NCBI RefSeq assembly: GCF_025370935.1
Contig: NC_133478.1
Location: forward strand, 2,150,461 to 2,214,460
DNA from: Choristoneura fumiferana
Taxonomy: Eukaryota; Arthropoda; Insecta; Lepidoptera; Tortricidae
DNA: 64,000 nt
Direction: 5' to 3'
This document shows, piece after piece, positions 47,701 through 54,125 of the stretch (position 1 is the stretch's first letter; each line of letters opens with the position of its first letter). Below the pieces are notes generated by a model. It saw only the letters and a list, made by a program, of their open reading frames with translations, searched no databases and was not told where the DNA came from. Both the position numbers and the translations under genes were made by a program.

Positions 47701-48490
47701 GGATTCCTGTTAGTTTACTGTGGGAGCCTACGCCGGTTCTATCGTCATATTTTATGTAAATGGCGCATTGTCACAGCCATAGCAAACAGCTTTCGTAGCA
47801 CTAGCTAAAGACAAGTGAAAAATGGCAGTTCAGTCAGTGGCAGTAGCAAAAGTTCGATCGAGAACAAACGATTTGAAAAAATCTAGACACGTTTGTTTGA
47901 AGTTTGAATGCAGGGGAATAACTCAAAAAATTCTTCGGCTAGACATCTACGAAGCAAATAACCACCCGGTGCACCCTGGAGAAGTATGAACTTTCCTGCA
48001 CTTGTAATTTTGGTTTATACTCTTTTTTTTTATACGATGATTATTTTGCTACAGTAAAATACTTGAAATATAAAGCTTAGAAGTAAATTGGTAATTAATA
48101 TTTTTTTTGTTTTTATGAGTCCTACATAAAATGCTGAATATGAGATCTGCCGACTATAAATGTGGCTTTCCCGACTAGTCTCTACATCTTGAATAAAAAG
48201 CTATATAATTACTATCTCTGAGTAATATCTGCTACTTTTCTTCGCTGGAACTGTCCAGCCTAACTGGTAACCCAGCGGCACGCAGACGAAGTTGCAGCAA
48301 TAGGTTGCGTTACGCGACCTTATTCGATAGTGTCTTCAGACGAAGCTTACCTCTGGTGGCATCCAGGCGTACGTCCCCGCTGCCGACATCCTGGTGGTCT
48401 TGTACACTTCTCGCGCCAGACCGAAGTCCGTTATCTTCAGTGTTTTGTCTTCCAGCGTGTCGTCTGGCAGTATCGCCTCACTTAGGAGCA
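28851..48490 (-). CDS. slpr: Mixed-lineage kinase (MAP3K), slipper-like; 5' exons outside window
   Basis: A MAP3K that would activate MKK4/7-type kinases and JNK, as known for MLKs and fly Slipper. Ten minus-strand exons join in phase: 48490-48351, 43723-43531, 42697-42522, 40682-40493, 39292-39122, 38385-38233, 32060-31971, 31247-31112, 30930-30810 and 29720-28851. That is 2240 bp: two bases of a split codon, 745 codons and a stop. Order: activation loop (TDFGLAREV, KTTRMSAAGTYAWMPPE), kinase C-lobe ([32 protein letters not shown]), leucine zipper, a KTWGPSSVHQ...SSSAPDL region shared with MLKs, and a long Ser/Tyr/Pro-rich tail. The N-lobe, HRDLK catalytic loop and SH3 domain are missing; I found none up to 64 kb. 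Kinase and zipper are near certain. The tail exons fit by phase and by a conserved-looking IIELVLYNMAALL segment. Confidence 0.88.
29895..30048 (+). mobile_element. SINE body with RTE-like tail, head missing
   Basis: GGTGAAGGAAAACTTCGTGA, CAATTCAATGGTGTGTGCGA, then AGGCCTGTGGCCAACAGTG, CATAGGCTGGGTTGATGATG: the body and tail of the SINE family seen complete at 46226-46511. It lies in the last slpr intron. Confidence 0.7.
30448..30636 (+). CDS. Candidate nested exon of unknown gene, opposite strand to slpr
   Basis: A 62-codon ORF starting MSIILKTGFVSITQYKIS and containing IVAGHVHDVEELRTKQG. It is preceded by a good acceptor (TATCGATTTCAG at 30442) and, further up, by a strong donor (ATGAG|GTAAGT near 30256), so an upstream non-coding exon is possible. 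The end AAAATTAG|GTAGTT may be a donor rather than a real TAG stop. The sequence reminds me of the N-terminal part of insect proteins that continue into a Cys/His SWIM-type domain. I could not find such an exon downstream, so this may be a truncated copy. It lies inside a kinase intron on the other strand. Function unknown. Confidence 0.35.
   Translation: MSIILKTGFVSITQYKISTTNRFIRKIVAGHVHDVEELRTKQGQCSIIQARIITQTSITKIR
30810..30930 (-). CDS. slpr: slpr penultimate exon
   Basis: 121 bp between TTTCAG|G and CCG|GTCAGT. It gives PDLEPEPLGAAYDGFGFAHN and on to LNAITGSP. It completes a split Arg codon from the previous exon and ends in phase 0. It is markedly GC-richer than the flanking intron, as expected for coding DNA here. 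Confidence 0.75.
31112..31247 (-). CDS. slpr: slpr exon with conserved-looking hydrophobic helix
   Basis: 136 bp between TTTTCAG|GC and ATAG|GTATGT. It encodes YKFKKPSIIELVLYNMAALL, then GGVAAGYDVRVSNVSPLHPT. The helix-like IIELVLYNMAALLGGVAAG stretch is unusual in an otherwise disordered tail and is the best candidate for a functional module there. Confidence 0.75.
31560..31668 (+). repeat. Partial copy of the TAGGGATGTTGACACC element
   Basis: AACAAGTGACGTCACAG, ATCTATGGAGAAATCGCATT, TTTGACAGCTAATAAAAAGT and TTGTTGGTGGCGTCA align in order with the right half of the element at 40173-40437. The ends are lost. Confidence 0.6.
31971..32060 (-). CDS. slpr: slpr short exon
   Basis: 90 bp between CTTACGCAG|AC and GAAG|GTGAGT. 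It encodes FSPEEWGPEYPLSTSSRYTI and PMPTLYSTE. Its start phase (two bases, needing a preceding G) matches the end of exon 38385-38233, making an Asp codon across the junction. Confidence 0.7.
35408..35551. mobile_element. CCAGAGGCC-ended MITE, copy 1
   Basis: It starts CAGAGGCTGTATTACCTAAC and ends in an inverted ACAATAAGACCTAAGGCCTC. The same termini flank the element at 45580-45705. No coding content. Confidence 0.55.
35582..35821. mobile_element. hAT-like MITE with near-identical 8-bp flanks
   Basis: A 240-bp element. Left end GGTTAGTTCCCGATACGCCG; right end CGGCGAATCGGGAATTAACC. The inverted similarity continues through GGATTCATGTTTCGTC. The flanks GACAAATA and GACAAATG differ at one base, consistent with an old 8-bp hAT target duplication. 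Confidence 0.65.
36924..37070. mobile_element. MITE with CCCCCAT...GGGGG ends
   Basis: ACAAAAGGCAGTATTTTGCA then AAAGAAAACAC at the left; GTGTTTTCTTTTGCAAGATA then CCGCCTTTTGT at the right. Long inverted arms surround about 60 bp. Confidence 0.6.
37535..37540 (-). terminator. Candidate poly(A) signal for a short slpr isoform
   Basis: AATAAA on the minus strand (plus TTTATT), about 320 bp after the TAG that ends the alternative exon at 38165-37855. Confidence 0.3.
37855..38165 (-). CDS. slpr: Alternative slpr terminal exon (short C-terminus)
   Basis: 102 codons and TAG: RQPKMELSKKRSGSHDDLLY, then ENTKPKNKFPLCPIFTSAAD and on to LSSETTELLRDE. It reads like real protein and follows exon 38385-38233 across a possible 67-bp intron (CAG|GTACCC to CCCAAG|TG, with a TCTAAAT branch-like site). 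The phase fits: the upstream G plus TG makes a Val codon. Used this way it yields a 443-codon in-window product that lacks the long tail. Alternatively, the upstream C7 run may be one base off and the two exons continuous. In either case a TAG ends this frame. Confidence 0.6.
38233..38385 (-). CDS. slpr: slpr exon: MLK-conserved KTWGPSS/SSSAPDL region
   Basis: 153 bp between TTTCCAG|TG and ACAG|GTACCC, GC-rich. It gives PADGVKGKTWGPSSVHQKAR and GQRFSSSAPDLPPPPQT. The TWGPSS...SSSAPxL pair is a recognisable conserved stretch after the zipper in animal MLKs. It ends in phase 1, which fits either of two downstream exons. Confidence 0.82.
38561..39130. repeat. 33-bp minisatellite spanning a slpr splice donor
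   Basis: About 17 diverged tandem units of roughly 30-34 bp, with a consensus near AAACCCTATGGTCCTTGTGG then CTTACGGGCGAT. The last unit overlaps the 3' end of slpr exon 39292-39122 and contains its real donor (minus CCT|GTAAGT at 39121-39120). Nine other units keep GTAAG on the minus strand. A LINE/SINE tail (38760-38810) interrupts the array. Units at the left end are the most diverged. Confidence 0.85.
39122..39292 (-). CDS. slpr: slpr exon after the zipper
   Basis: 171 bp between TTTCAG|GC and CCT|GTAAGT. It encodes KFSKIRLLKKDTISSPLDFR, HTLTVRPSDDE and PPGSPAIMRAIA. In MLKs a basic FKxxRLLK...F.H..TV segment follows the zipper in the same place. Its 3' splice-site side is part of the minisatellite unit. 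Confidence 0.85.
39357..39656. mobile_element. 300-bp element with perfect 17-bp terminal inverted repeats
   Basis: It begins GCTAAGTTTGCACCTCG and ends CGAGGTGCAAACTTAGC in a slpr intron. The interior is non-repetitive and GC-moderate. Its minus ORF (93 codons) has no recognisable domain. No clear target duplication. Confidence 0.6.
39850..40000. mobile_element. CCCTTATTCATAAA MITE
   Basis: CCCTTATTCATAAACGACAA at the left and TTTTATGAATAAGGG at the right form the ends. The arms extend inward through ACCTATTTTAGTTAA and TTAACATAGG. It lies in a slpr intron. Confidence 0.65.
40173..40437. mobile_element. 265-bp MITE with perfect TAGGGATGTTGACACCA ends
   Basis: TAGGGATGTTGACACCA and TGGTGTCAACATCCCTA are perfect 17-bp inverted termini. 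The right half matches a remnant at 31560-31668 in another slpr intron. No exact target duplication could be assigned. Confidence 0.7.
40493..40682 (-). CDS. slpr: slpr exon: leucine zipper / coiled coil
   Basis: 190 bp between TTTCCAG|GAG and AAGG|GTAAAAG. It encodes ELRCREEELSRAQLQQRLME, QNLAQKERELEKREIDLAAR and ELHILIVASNM, a continuous charged heptad pattern. In MLKs this zipper mediates the homodimerisation needed for autophosphorylation. It ends with a basic PNKRK stretch. Confidence 0.9.
41074..41326. mobile_element. hAT-type MITE with perfect 8-bp target duplication
   Basis: A 253-bp element with ends GGATTATTAGCGGCAGTTCC and GGAACTACCGCGAATAATCC. The arms go on through TTTGGCTGTTCCTTTGAAGG. 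GATCATGA flanks both sides (41066-41073, 41327-41334), the 8-bp duplication typical of hAT. No transposase. Confidence 0.85.
42522..42697 (-). CDS. slpr: slpr exon: kinase subdomain XI to zipper start
   Basis: 176 bp between TTCCACAG|CT and GAAG|GTAACT. It encodes CWHSNPRARPLFPEILVQLE, then FTRAPHESFHTMQDGWRLEI and LLDLRKKEK. It holds the CW...RP motif with the invariant Arg of subdomain XI. The F(H)xMQ(D/E)xW(R/K)xEI linker into the zipper is typical of MLKs. Confidence 0.92.
43100..43500 (-). pseudogene. Decayed duplicate(s) of a slpr kinase exon
   Basis: Minus-strand 43175-43100 aligns with the 3' half of exon 43723-43531: TTAACAAATTGACACCCC, ACACGTGACC and TGTGGAGAGACTTAATGGAA match TCAATAAGTTAACCCTACCC, GCACGTGCCC and CGTGGAGAGACCTTATGGAG. 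Minus-strand 43500-43427 matches the middle of the same exon, up to KLTLPIP. Frameshifts and a stop rule out a usable alternative exon. An RTE fragment lies between the two pieces. They may be one duplicate split by the insertion or two tandem copies. Confidence 0.65.
43229..43425 (-). pseudogene. RTE-clade LINE ORF, C-terminal fragment
   Basis: The minus strand reads RTDGRWGRKVLKCRP, then PTRWTDDLVKAAGSRWIQAG and SNGSNWRS. The RPPTRWxDDL...AGSxW signature belongs to the C-terminal end of RTE-type reverse transcriptase ORFs common in moths. It is broken and lacks the EAYVQQWD end. Confidence 0.75.
43531..43723 (-). CDS. slpr: slpr exon: kinase subdomains VIII-X
   Basis: 193 bp between CTTCCAG|GTG and GAGG|GTAAGA. 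It encodes [40 protein letters not shown] and [20 protein letters not shown]. The SDVWSYG motif carries the structural Asp. The [21 protein letters not shown] stretch is close to diagnostic for mixed-lineage kinases. Confidence 0.95.
43774..43880 (-). repeat. LINE/SINE 3' tail, reverse orientation
   Basis: ACAATATTCTTTATTGCACA then GGGTAGACAATAGGCGTTCT and TATCGCTTAAAAGCGATCTC. Third copy of the family at 12783-12905. It sits in the slpr intron, in the sense orientation of that gene. Confidence 0.7.
44310..44521 (-). mobile_element. tRNA-derived SINE (GGCCGGGGCAGATATT type)
   Basis: The minus strand carries GATGGCCAAGTTAGAGAACC, CTACGAAGCTTGAGGTCCCG and GTTTCGATTCCCGGCCGGGG, a tRNA-like head with A and B box-like promoter sequences, followed by a non-tRNA body. 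It is not a functional tRNA: the acceptor stem does not close. Confidence 0.7.
44850..44980 (+). repeat. LINE/SINE 3' tail ending in ACAATAAAGAG
   Basis: GGTTGACTGGTAGAGATCCC, AAGTTCGCCTTTGTACATAT and TTTTGTACAATAAAGAG match the order of a very common lepidopteran LINE tail with its own poly(A) signal. Confidence 0.65.
45580..45705. mobile_element. CCAGAGGCC-ended MITE, copy 2
   Basis: CCAGAGGGTCTATTGCGTAA and TTAGGCAATAAGGCCTCTGG form the ends. The inner arms contain GCGATCGC palindromes. Same family as 35408-35551. It abuts the next element directly. Confidence 0.7.
45706..45822. mobile_element. CCCCAATTTAATAAAAG MITE
   Basis: CCCCAATTTAATAAAAGCTA at the left, and AACTTTTATTAAATAGGGG at the right. 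ACAAGTGCTACA pairs with TGTAGAACTTGT inside. 117 bp, non-coding. Confidence 0.65.
46226..46511 (-). mobile_element. Complete tRNA-derived SINE with RTE-like tail
   Basis: The minus-strand head is GCCGTGGTGGCCTAGTGGTT, with an A box in TGGCCTAGTGG and a B box GGTTCGTGGGT. The body contains CGTGAGAAAACCTGCACACA, and the tail AGGCCTGTGCCCAGCACTGG then GATGATGATGACGAG. The flanks TTTTTCATGAG (46215-46225) and TTTTTCCATGAG (46514-46525) are a near-perfect target duplication. It lies in the intron between kinase exons. The 114-codon plus ORF is this SINE read backwards. Confidence 0.85.
48351..48490 (-). CDS. slpr: slpr exon: kinase activation loop (most 5' exon found)
   Basis: 140 bp between TTATTTCCAG|TG and AGAG|GTAAGC. 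It encodes LLSEAILPDDTLEDKTLKIT, DFGLAREVYKTTRMSAAGTY and AWMPPE. It contains the Mg-binding DFG, the TTRMS activation-loop phosphosite pair and the APE-like PPE. The missing preceding exon should end in HRDLKSSN plus one base of the Val codon. Confidence 0.93.
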
Positions 48491-49499
48491 CTGGAAATAA
48501 TTAAATAATCTTTGGGTAACGAGGTTCGAGCTCTAGTGTAAGTTTTTGACACAAAAAAAAACGTCGCTAAGGCATTCTCTTTAATATTGTATTTGTATTG
48601 TAAAGTCAGTTAAAGAAGAAAAGTTATAATTATGAATGGTTCATTCTATTGTGGCTGCGTGCAGCGAAGTTCCTACCGTTTTCTTAGCGAGGATTTTATT
48701 TAATGTATCTTGTTTCTTTAAAATTGCACACACATAAGAAGTGCTTAATTAAAATTTCTTAACATTTTAAATCAGTAGTTTAGTCAACATGTAGGTTTCA
48801 ATGTGGGTTGGACGACATCTAAATGTCTACATGACCTAAGCACGAGGGTGTTAGAGGCCGTAATACTGAATATATTAATGCTTTTTGCTATCTACATAAT
48901 TTAGTCCTCCACTAGGATACTATAAAGCAACGCTAAATATCTTTAGATTAACCACGGCAGACCAGGGTGCTTTCTACGAATCCTACCTAAAAACCGCTAA
49001 AGTGGCCTCCCTACACACACACACCACCCCACCCCTTCAGACTAATCAAGAATAAAAGTTTTCAGTCTGCTACAAAAACTTAGTGAGTTAGGACCACTCC
49101 TGATCAAGCCCAATTTTTTTAACAAAGAACAATCTTCACGGTCCTTCAAACCGGATAGGCCTATTTTTCGTACAGCGCATTCTGCATATTGCTCCATGCT
49201 TAGTGCAAGGTTCACACGTGGACCGCAACAAACCGACGTATTTCCCACCGCAAGTTGGCGTGACTGGAGGAACAAACAGCCTTTACGATCGTACCGTCGG
49301 GCCTCATTGAAAATTGAGAGCTCGGCCCATACGCAGCACACGTATTGGACACGGAGTACCATAAAACTACACGTTCTCCTTACACTTATAGGGAAAAAAT
49401 ATATTTGGCTTGCCATCATATATGTTGGAATGGAATAATTTGCTTATTAGAAATCACAATACCACAATTTCCGCCCGACGCATAACGACATAAAATATA

Positions 49500-49671
49500 T
49501 CTATATAAATAAAAATGAATCGTAAAATGTGTTGCTAATCGCAAAACTCGGGAACGACTGGTCCGATTTCGCTAATTCTTTTTTTTGTGTTCGTTGCTGT
49601 CAGGAGGAGGTTTTTATGGAAGAAAATACAGAAAAAAATACAACGGGGGCGAGGCCGCGGGCAACAGCTAG
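49500..49671 (+). mobile_element. Non-autonomous Helitron-like element
   Basis: It begins TCTATATAAATAAAAATGAA after an A and ends GGGCAACAGCTAG before a T. The 5' TC, the 3' CTAG and the A|T insertion site are the Helitron pattern. A GC-rich GGGGGCGAGGCCGCGGGC stretch lies just before the 3' end. 172 bp, no ORF. Confidence 0.6.
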
Positions 49672-50587
49672 TTTCTTATAATTATGTGCTCGGCTGTTGT
49701 TCTTCAGTGACTTTAAGTTAAAGCTCAAAACTAATTATTTAAAATCTTGACGTACAGGGGAATAATTGTTTTGCATCTAGACTTCAGGAAGATAAAATAA
49801 TTTCGATGATAGAACAAGTCCGATTTGTTCTGGAACTATTAATACTCTCGCTACCAACACGCCGATTTTTGATAGATCACAACACAATACAATATTCTAC
49901 CATTTTTAAAATGCATGCTGTCCGCAGTCTATGCGCTGTGCCTTGTAGGCTCAGTTAGCTTCCTACATTACTATTGCAAGAACCTTGATTTACTAAGAGT
50001 CCACCTCAGGGTGTAGCTCGATATTTTTTATTTATGAACCAACACTTTGTGATATGGGATTACTCGGTTAGTTGCTTCTAAATCAGTTACATCACTTTTC
50101 AAATAGGGGTACGCTATGAATAAGAGAAAAGGCTTAAAGGTAAGTTAATTTGCTTTTTAAAAATAAATGTGACTATCTTAGTCTTGCCTACTTGAGGTTG
50201 CTTGGTACAAAGTATGCGCGTTAAGAGCATATATATCTATAAGGATGATTTCGCTAAGTACATCAACGATGACAAATAAATACTCACTACTTTAATTTAT
50301 AGAATTTGTGATAGGCATTTGTTTGTGTACTGTACTGTGTTAGAGAATCCGTGTGCATGGTGCAGGTTTGGCACTTTGAGACAGGGGTTCTAGTGGTATG
50401 GTTTTGAGGACATGTCATGTCCCTTTTGGCACGAGTCTTAACTCATATAAGTAGCGTGGTTTTTGTATTGTTTTTATAGTCCTTTATAGGCCTTTTGGAA
50501 CTGTTCATTATTGATCAAAGTTACATAATAAATAAAGATTTAAAAAAAGGATACTTTCGAAGTTTTTATAAAGCAACCCGAAACAAA

Positions 50588-50833
50588 GCTGAGGAAGCCT
50601 AGTGATTTGACCTATGTACTCTCAAACGGAGGATCGTGGGTTCAAACCCGCGCTTTGCACCTTTAAGTTTTTACTTAAGAAATTATCGACATTTGAAATT
50701 CACCAAGAGGTTAATGGTGAAGTAAACTAATTGTGAAAAATGCACACACCTGCGAAACAATTCAATGCTTTGTGTAAAGTTGCCAATACGTATTCTGCAG
50801 CAGTAAAACCACGTTGATGATGATAATGATGAA
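50588..50833 (+). mobile_element. tRNA-derived SINE, plus-strand copy
   Basis: Head GCTGAGGAAGCCTAGTGATT, B box GGATCGTGGGTTCAAACC, body with CACACACCTGCGAAACAATT, and tail TTGATGATGATAATGATG. Same family as 46226-46511, more diverged. Confidence 0.75.
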
Positions 50834-53800
50834 ACCAGTAACCCAACATAATTAAATAACGCTTTTGTTTTTCCCTAATTTATTGCTTTTTAACCTCGCC
50901 ATATTTAGACACCGCGCAAGCAGGAAACATCGAAGTTAACGACATAATTATCCGCCCACGGGAATATTGTGCTGAGAATCATGAGCGGAATGCCGATGCA
51001 GAGAGGTTCCAACTTCCATCGTAAATTCGAAGCATTGAATCAATTGAACTTTCGCGTCCTATATACAGGCTTTATGAAGATGGTAATCTGATTTAAATTT
51101 ACAACGTGAATTGTATTTATAATGTATTAAACAGAGGTTAAATTAGGACATATAACTGACTTCAAAAAAGAAGGAGAGGATCCTGAATCTGAAGAAGGAG
51201 AATTCTTCATTTGAATTCGGTTCTATTTATTTTGTTTTTATGAAAAAAAAAAACTATCCTTAAGCAAGAGAAGGTTCCTTACAGTCGGTTTCTTGTTAAA
51301 ATTTGACTAAAACTTTGAAGATCGGAAACTTAGAGCTGAGTAAACCGGAGGAACAATAATATCCAATGACTCTTTTAACTTAGTATCGTGAGCGTACGTT
51401 GCTAGAGTAAGAAAGACTTAGTTTATGATCGCGAGAATGTCCTTTTTTCGGAACGATCAAGTGTTTCCATAATGTTTACCATTCAACTTTATCATCCTTA
51501 GCAAATACCCCAAGTTATTTTCATTCTTTGCCGTTTCTTTCCTTTAAAAAATAATAGTAATGTCAGCTATTTTCTAATAGCTAATCTCTACTTTTATTAC
51601 CAATTAACCTAACCCCCTCTTACTTTTCCACAGCTTTGCCCAGCTCCAGCTGCCATCCAATCGTCGGGCAACACCTTACAAAGCTTGATTACCCATGTTA
51701 TTATGGATAAACCATTCACACTGGGCGACATTGCAACGTTCGCGAGTGTCGCAAGCTTCAAACGGACCGCACGCTTTGATCGCTGCGCCTGCGCAACCCA
51801 CTTTTATCGGTCCGAAATATTGGGCTATGAGGATAATGGCGCATTGTTTGCTTAAAAAACGTGTTCAGAATGTAAATGATCAAGACATATGAATGAGTGT
51901 GACTGATAGGTTTTCTGCCCTTGGAAACTTTATTATGCAAAGTAGATTTGAAGGAAAAGCTTAAAGCAGTATTAAGCAGCAGTGAGAGTTCCAGGCACAC
52001 CATTGCTAGGAAAGGACTGACCCCCAGAAGATGAATCAGAAAACGGTTAACCGCCTCCTGGCGATATAGCAGGTTAAAACCGTTAAACCGTTATGTTGGC
52101 TAGGCGATGAGGAAGGAACACCTCGGGAATTTGAGTGCCCAAGAATTCCACATAATCCCATGACCGTCACGAGGTTAGCGACCTAGTCGTAGATTTTCCC
52201 CGACCAAAAAAAGGTCTACCTACACATGCATACTTAATCTAGCCACCTGCGGTCTAACCGTAATTGTCATATCATATCCAATTATCAATCCAAGACAGTT
52301 TCGGTAGATGCGGGGGTTAAATTTCTATTAAGGTCTATTAAATTTATCAACATTAAATTTACTCGTAAGATCGTAAATCTTTGTGCATTTTTCTACAATA
52401 CAGCAAACGATTAACATGAGATTTCTATTGTTACTGCGTTTGAATTTTTGTACGCTCTCCCGTCCCGTTTTGAAAATTGGAGTCCTGCTAATACAATGTA
52501 GCACTTGGAAAATATCTCATCATTTTGAAGATATTATAAGAAGAATAGAACTGACTGTGCCAAAACATAACCGTGTCGATATCGATTCATCTGTCCATCA
52601 CGTACGCACAAAGGGACAAGTCTTGTCAGCTTGACGACTTGTAACAATCGCTCCAAGTCAAGACTGCATGGTAATGTGCTCCGATTTGTGCAAAATGCTG
52701 ATGGCGAAACATTTTGCACTTTAAAGTTTTTAAAGCTAAATCAGGAGAAACCTGCGAGCATCAGAAATAAATAACCTAATAAGCTTTGAATGCATATGAA
52801 TTCCAAAAGCAACTTTAATCATAAAGATGTTTCAAACACTATACACAAACAAACGCAGTCGATCTCGCATTCCTCGTCGAAGATCGCCGATATAAATCGG
52901 CCGGTTCACGCCCAGACGCAAACACGAATACGTCCGACAAGCCAGATTCCTGCCATTCCTATAAGCAGCTTAACTCCGAGTTAATTGACTATCTGTTATT
53001 ACCAGAGGGACTTTCATTGAGTTGAGATGAAATGAACTTAATTCGAATCACAATTAATACCCTCGAGCTTTTAACCCCAACACCTGACTTCAGGGTGGGA
53101 GAGAAAGAAAAAAAGAAAATACATAATTCATAAATATAAGATTTCCTTAAAAATACTCTTCCTGAATATAAATAAGAGGGTGAGAAATGCAAAACCACTA
53201 TGTAATTGTATGGACAATAGTAAAGCAATTTCTATTAAGTAGCTAGAAGTATTAAATCCAGTTTCAACGAACATGTCCCCAAACGAACAAACAATACTAG
53301 CAAATGAGGCTTATTCCGTATTCCATGCAGGTAAGATACAGCATAGCAATGCAAGAACACACGGTAATAACTCTAAAATGACACGTGTTGTAAATTGAAG
53401 GCAAAATATTATATTTTTTAAGGTTCCTTCCTTCCGTAGCAAAACCGTAGCTATAATAAATACCGTGCTATTATTCTTTATACATATTTCTAATAGGAAA
53501 ATATACAGTTGTAAAGTATGTAAAAATAGTTTTGTAGATAAGCTCCATCCTTCTACCAAAAAATAACTATATAATGTAGTTCCACTTGAGTGTTTAATTC
53601 ATAAGGTACAAAAGTAAATTACCCTATTAAAAAAACAAACGTATTGAGCCTGTTTTACGTTATTGCATAGAATATACTGTAATAGTATCTAAAAGTAAAC
53701 CAATAAACATATCAAAGTGACCCTTTTTCCGTACGATAATAAAGAGTAAGCGACATTTTGTGGCAATTTGGCTCTCGTGAGCAAACATTTCGACGAATGA

Positions 53801-54049
53801 TGACCAGTAACCGTAAACTAAAGGTTTATGAGGCATCTGACATCAACTCGGTCGGATAACTTTGATATTACGAGATAGGACGTTACTGATGAGAAAGTCG
53901 TGTAACAATCAATTTGGCAACACAGGCTGTCTCTTCGTAATAATGAAAGGCAAATGAAGATTTAGGTAAAAAATCTCGTCAAGCGAGAAAACTTTTACGG
54001 TTGCATCTTTAAAGGACAAATATTAGGTACTAAAATAGGCAAGACTGGA

Positions 54050-54125
54050 AAAGTAGAGAGGAGGCCTATGTCTGAAGAAAGACAAGGGTATAAGGGCTGT
54101 TATAGATGGATAGATAGATTAACAA
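54050..54125 (+). repeat. LINE 3'-end scrap
   Basis: GAGGAGGCCTATGTCTGAAG, AAAGACAAGGGTATAAGGGC then a short GATGGATAGATAG repeat. It resembles the end of an RTE-like ORF (EEAYV) and its simple-repeat tail. Confidence 0.5.

Noticed and set aside
49042..49419. 125-codon minus-strand ORF
   Set aside because: No domain, no splice context and no similarity that I recognise; kept only as intron sequence.
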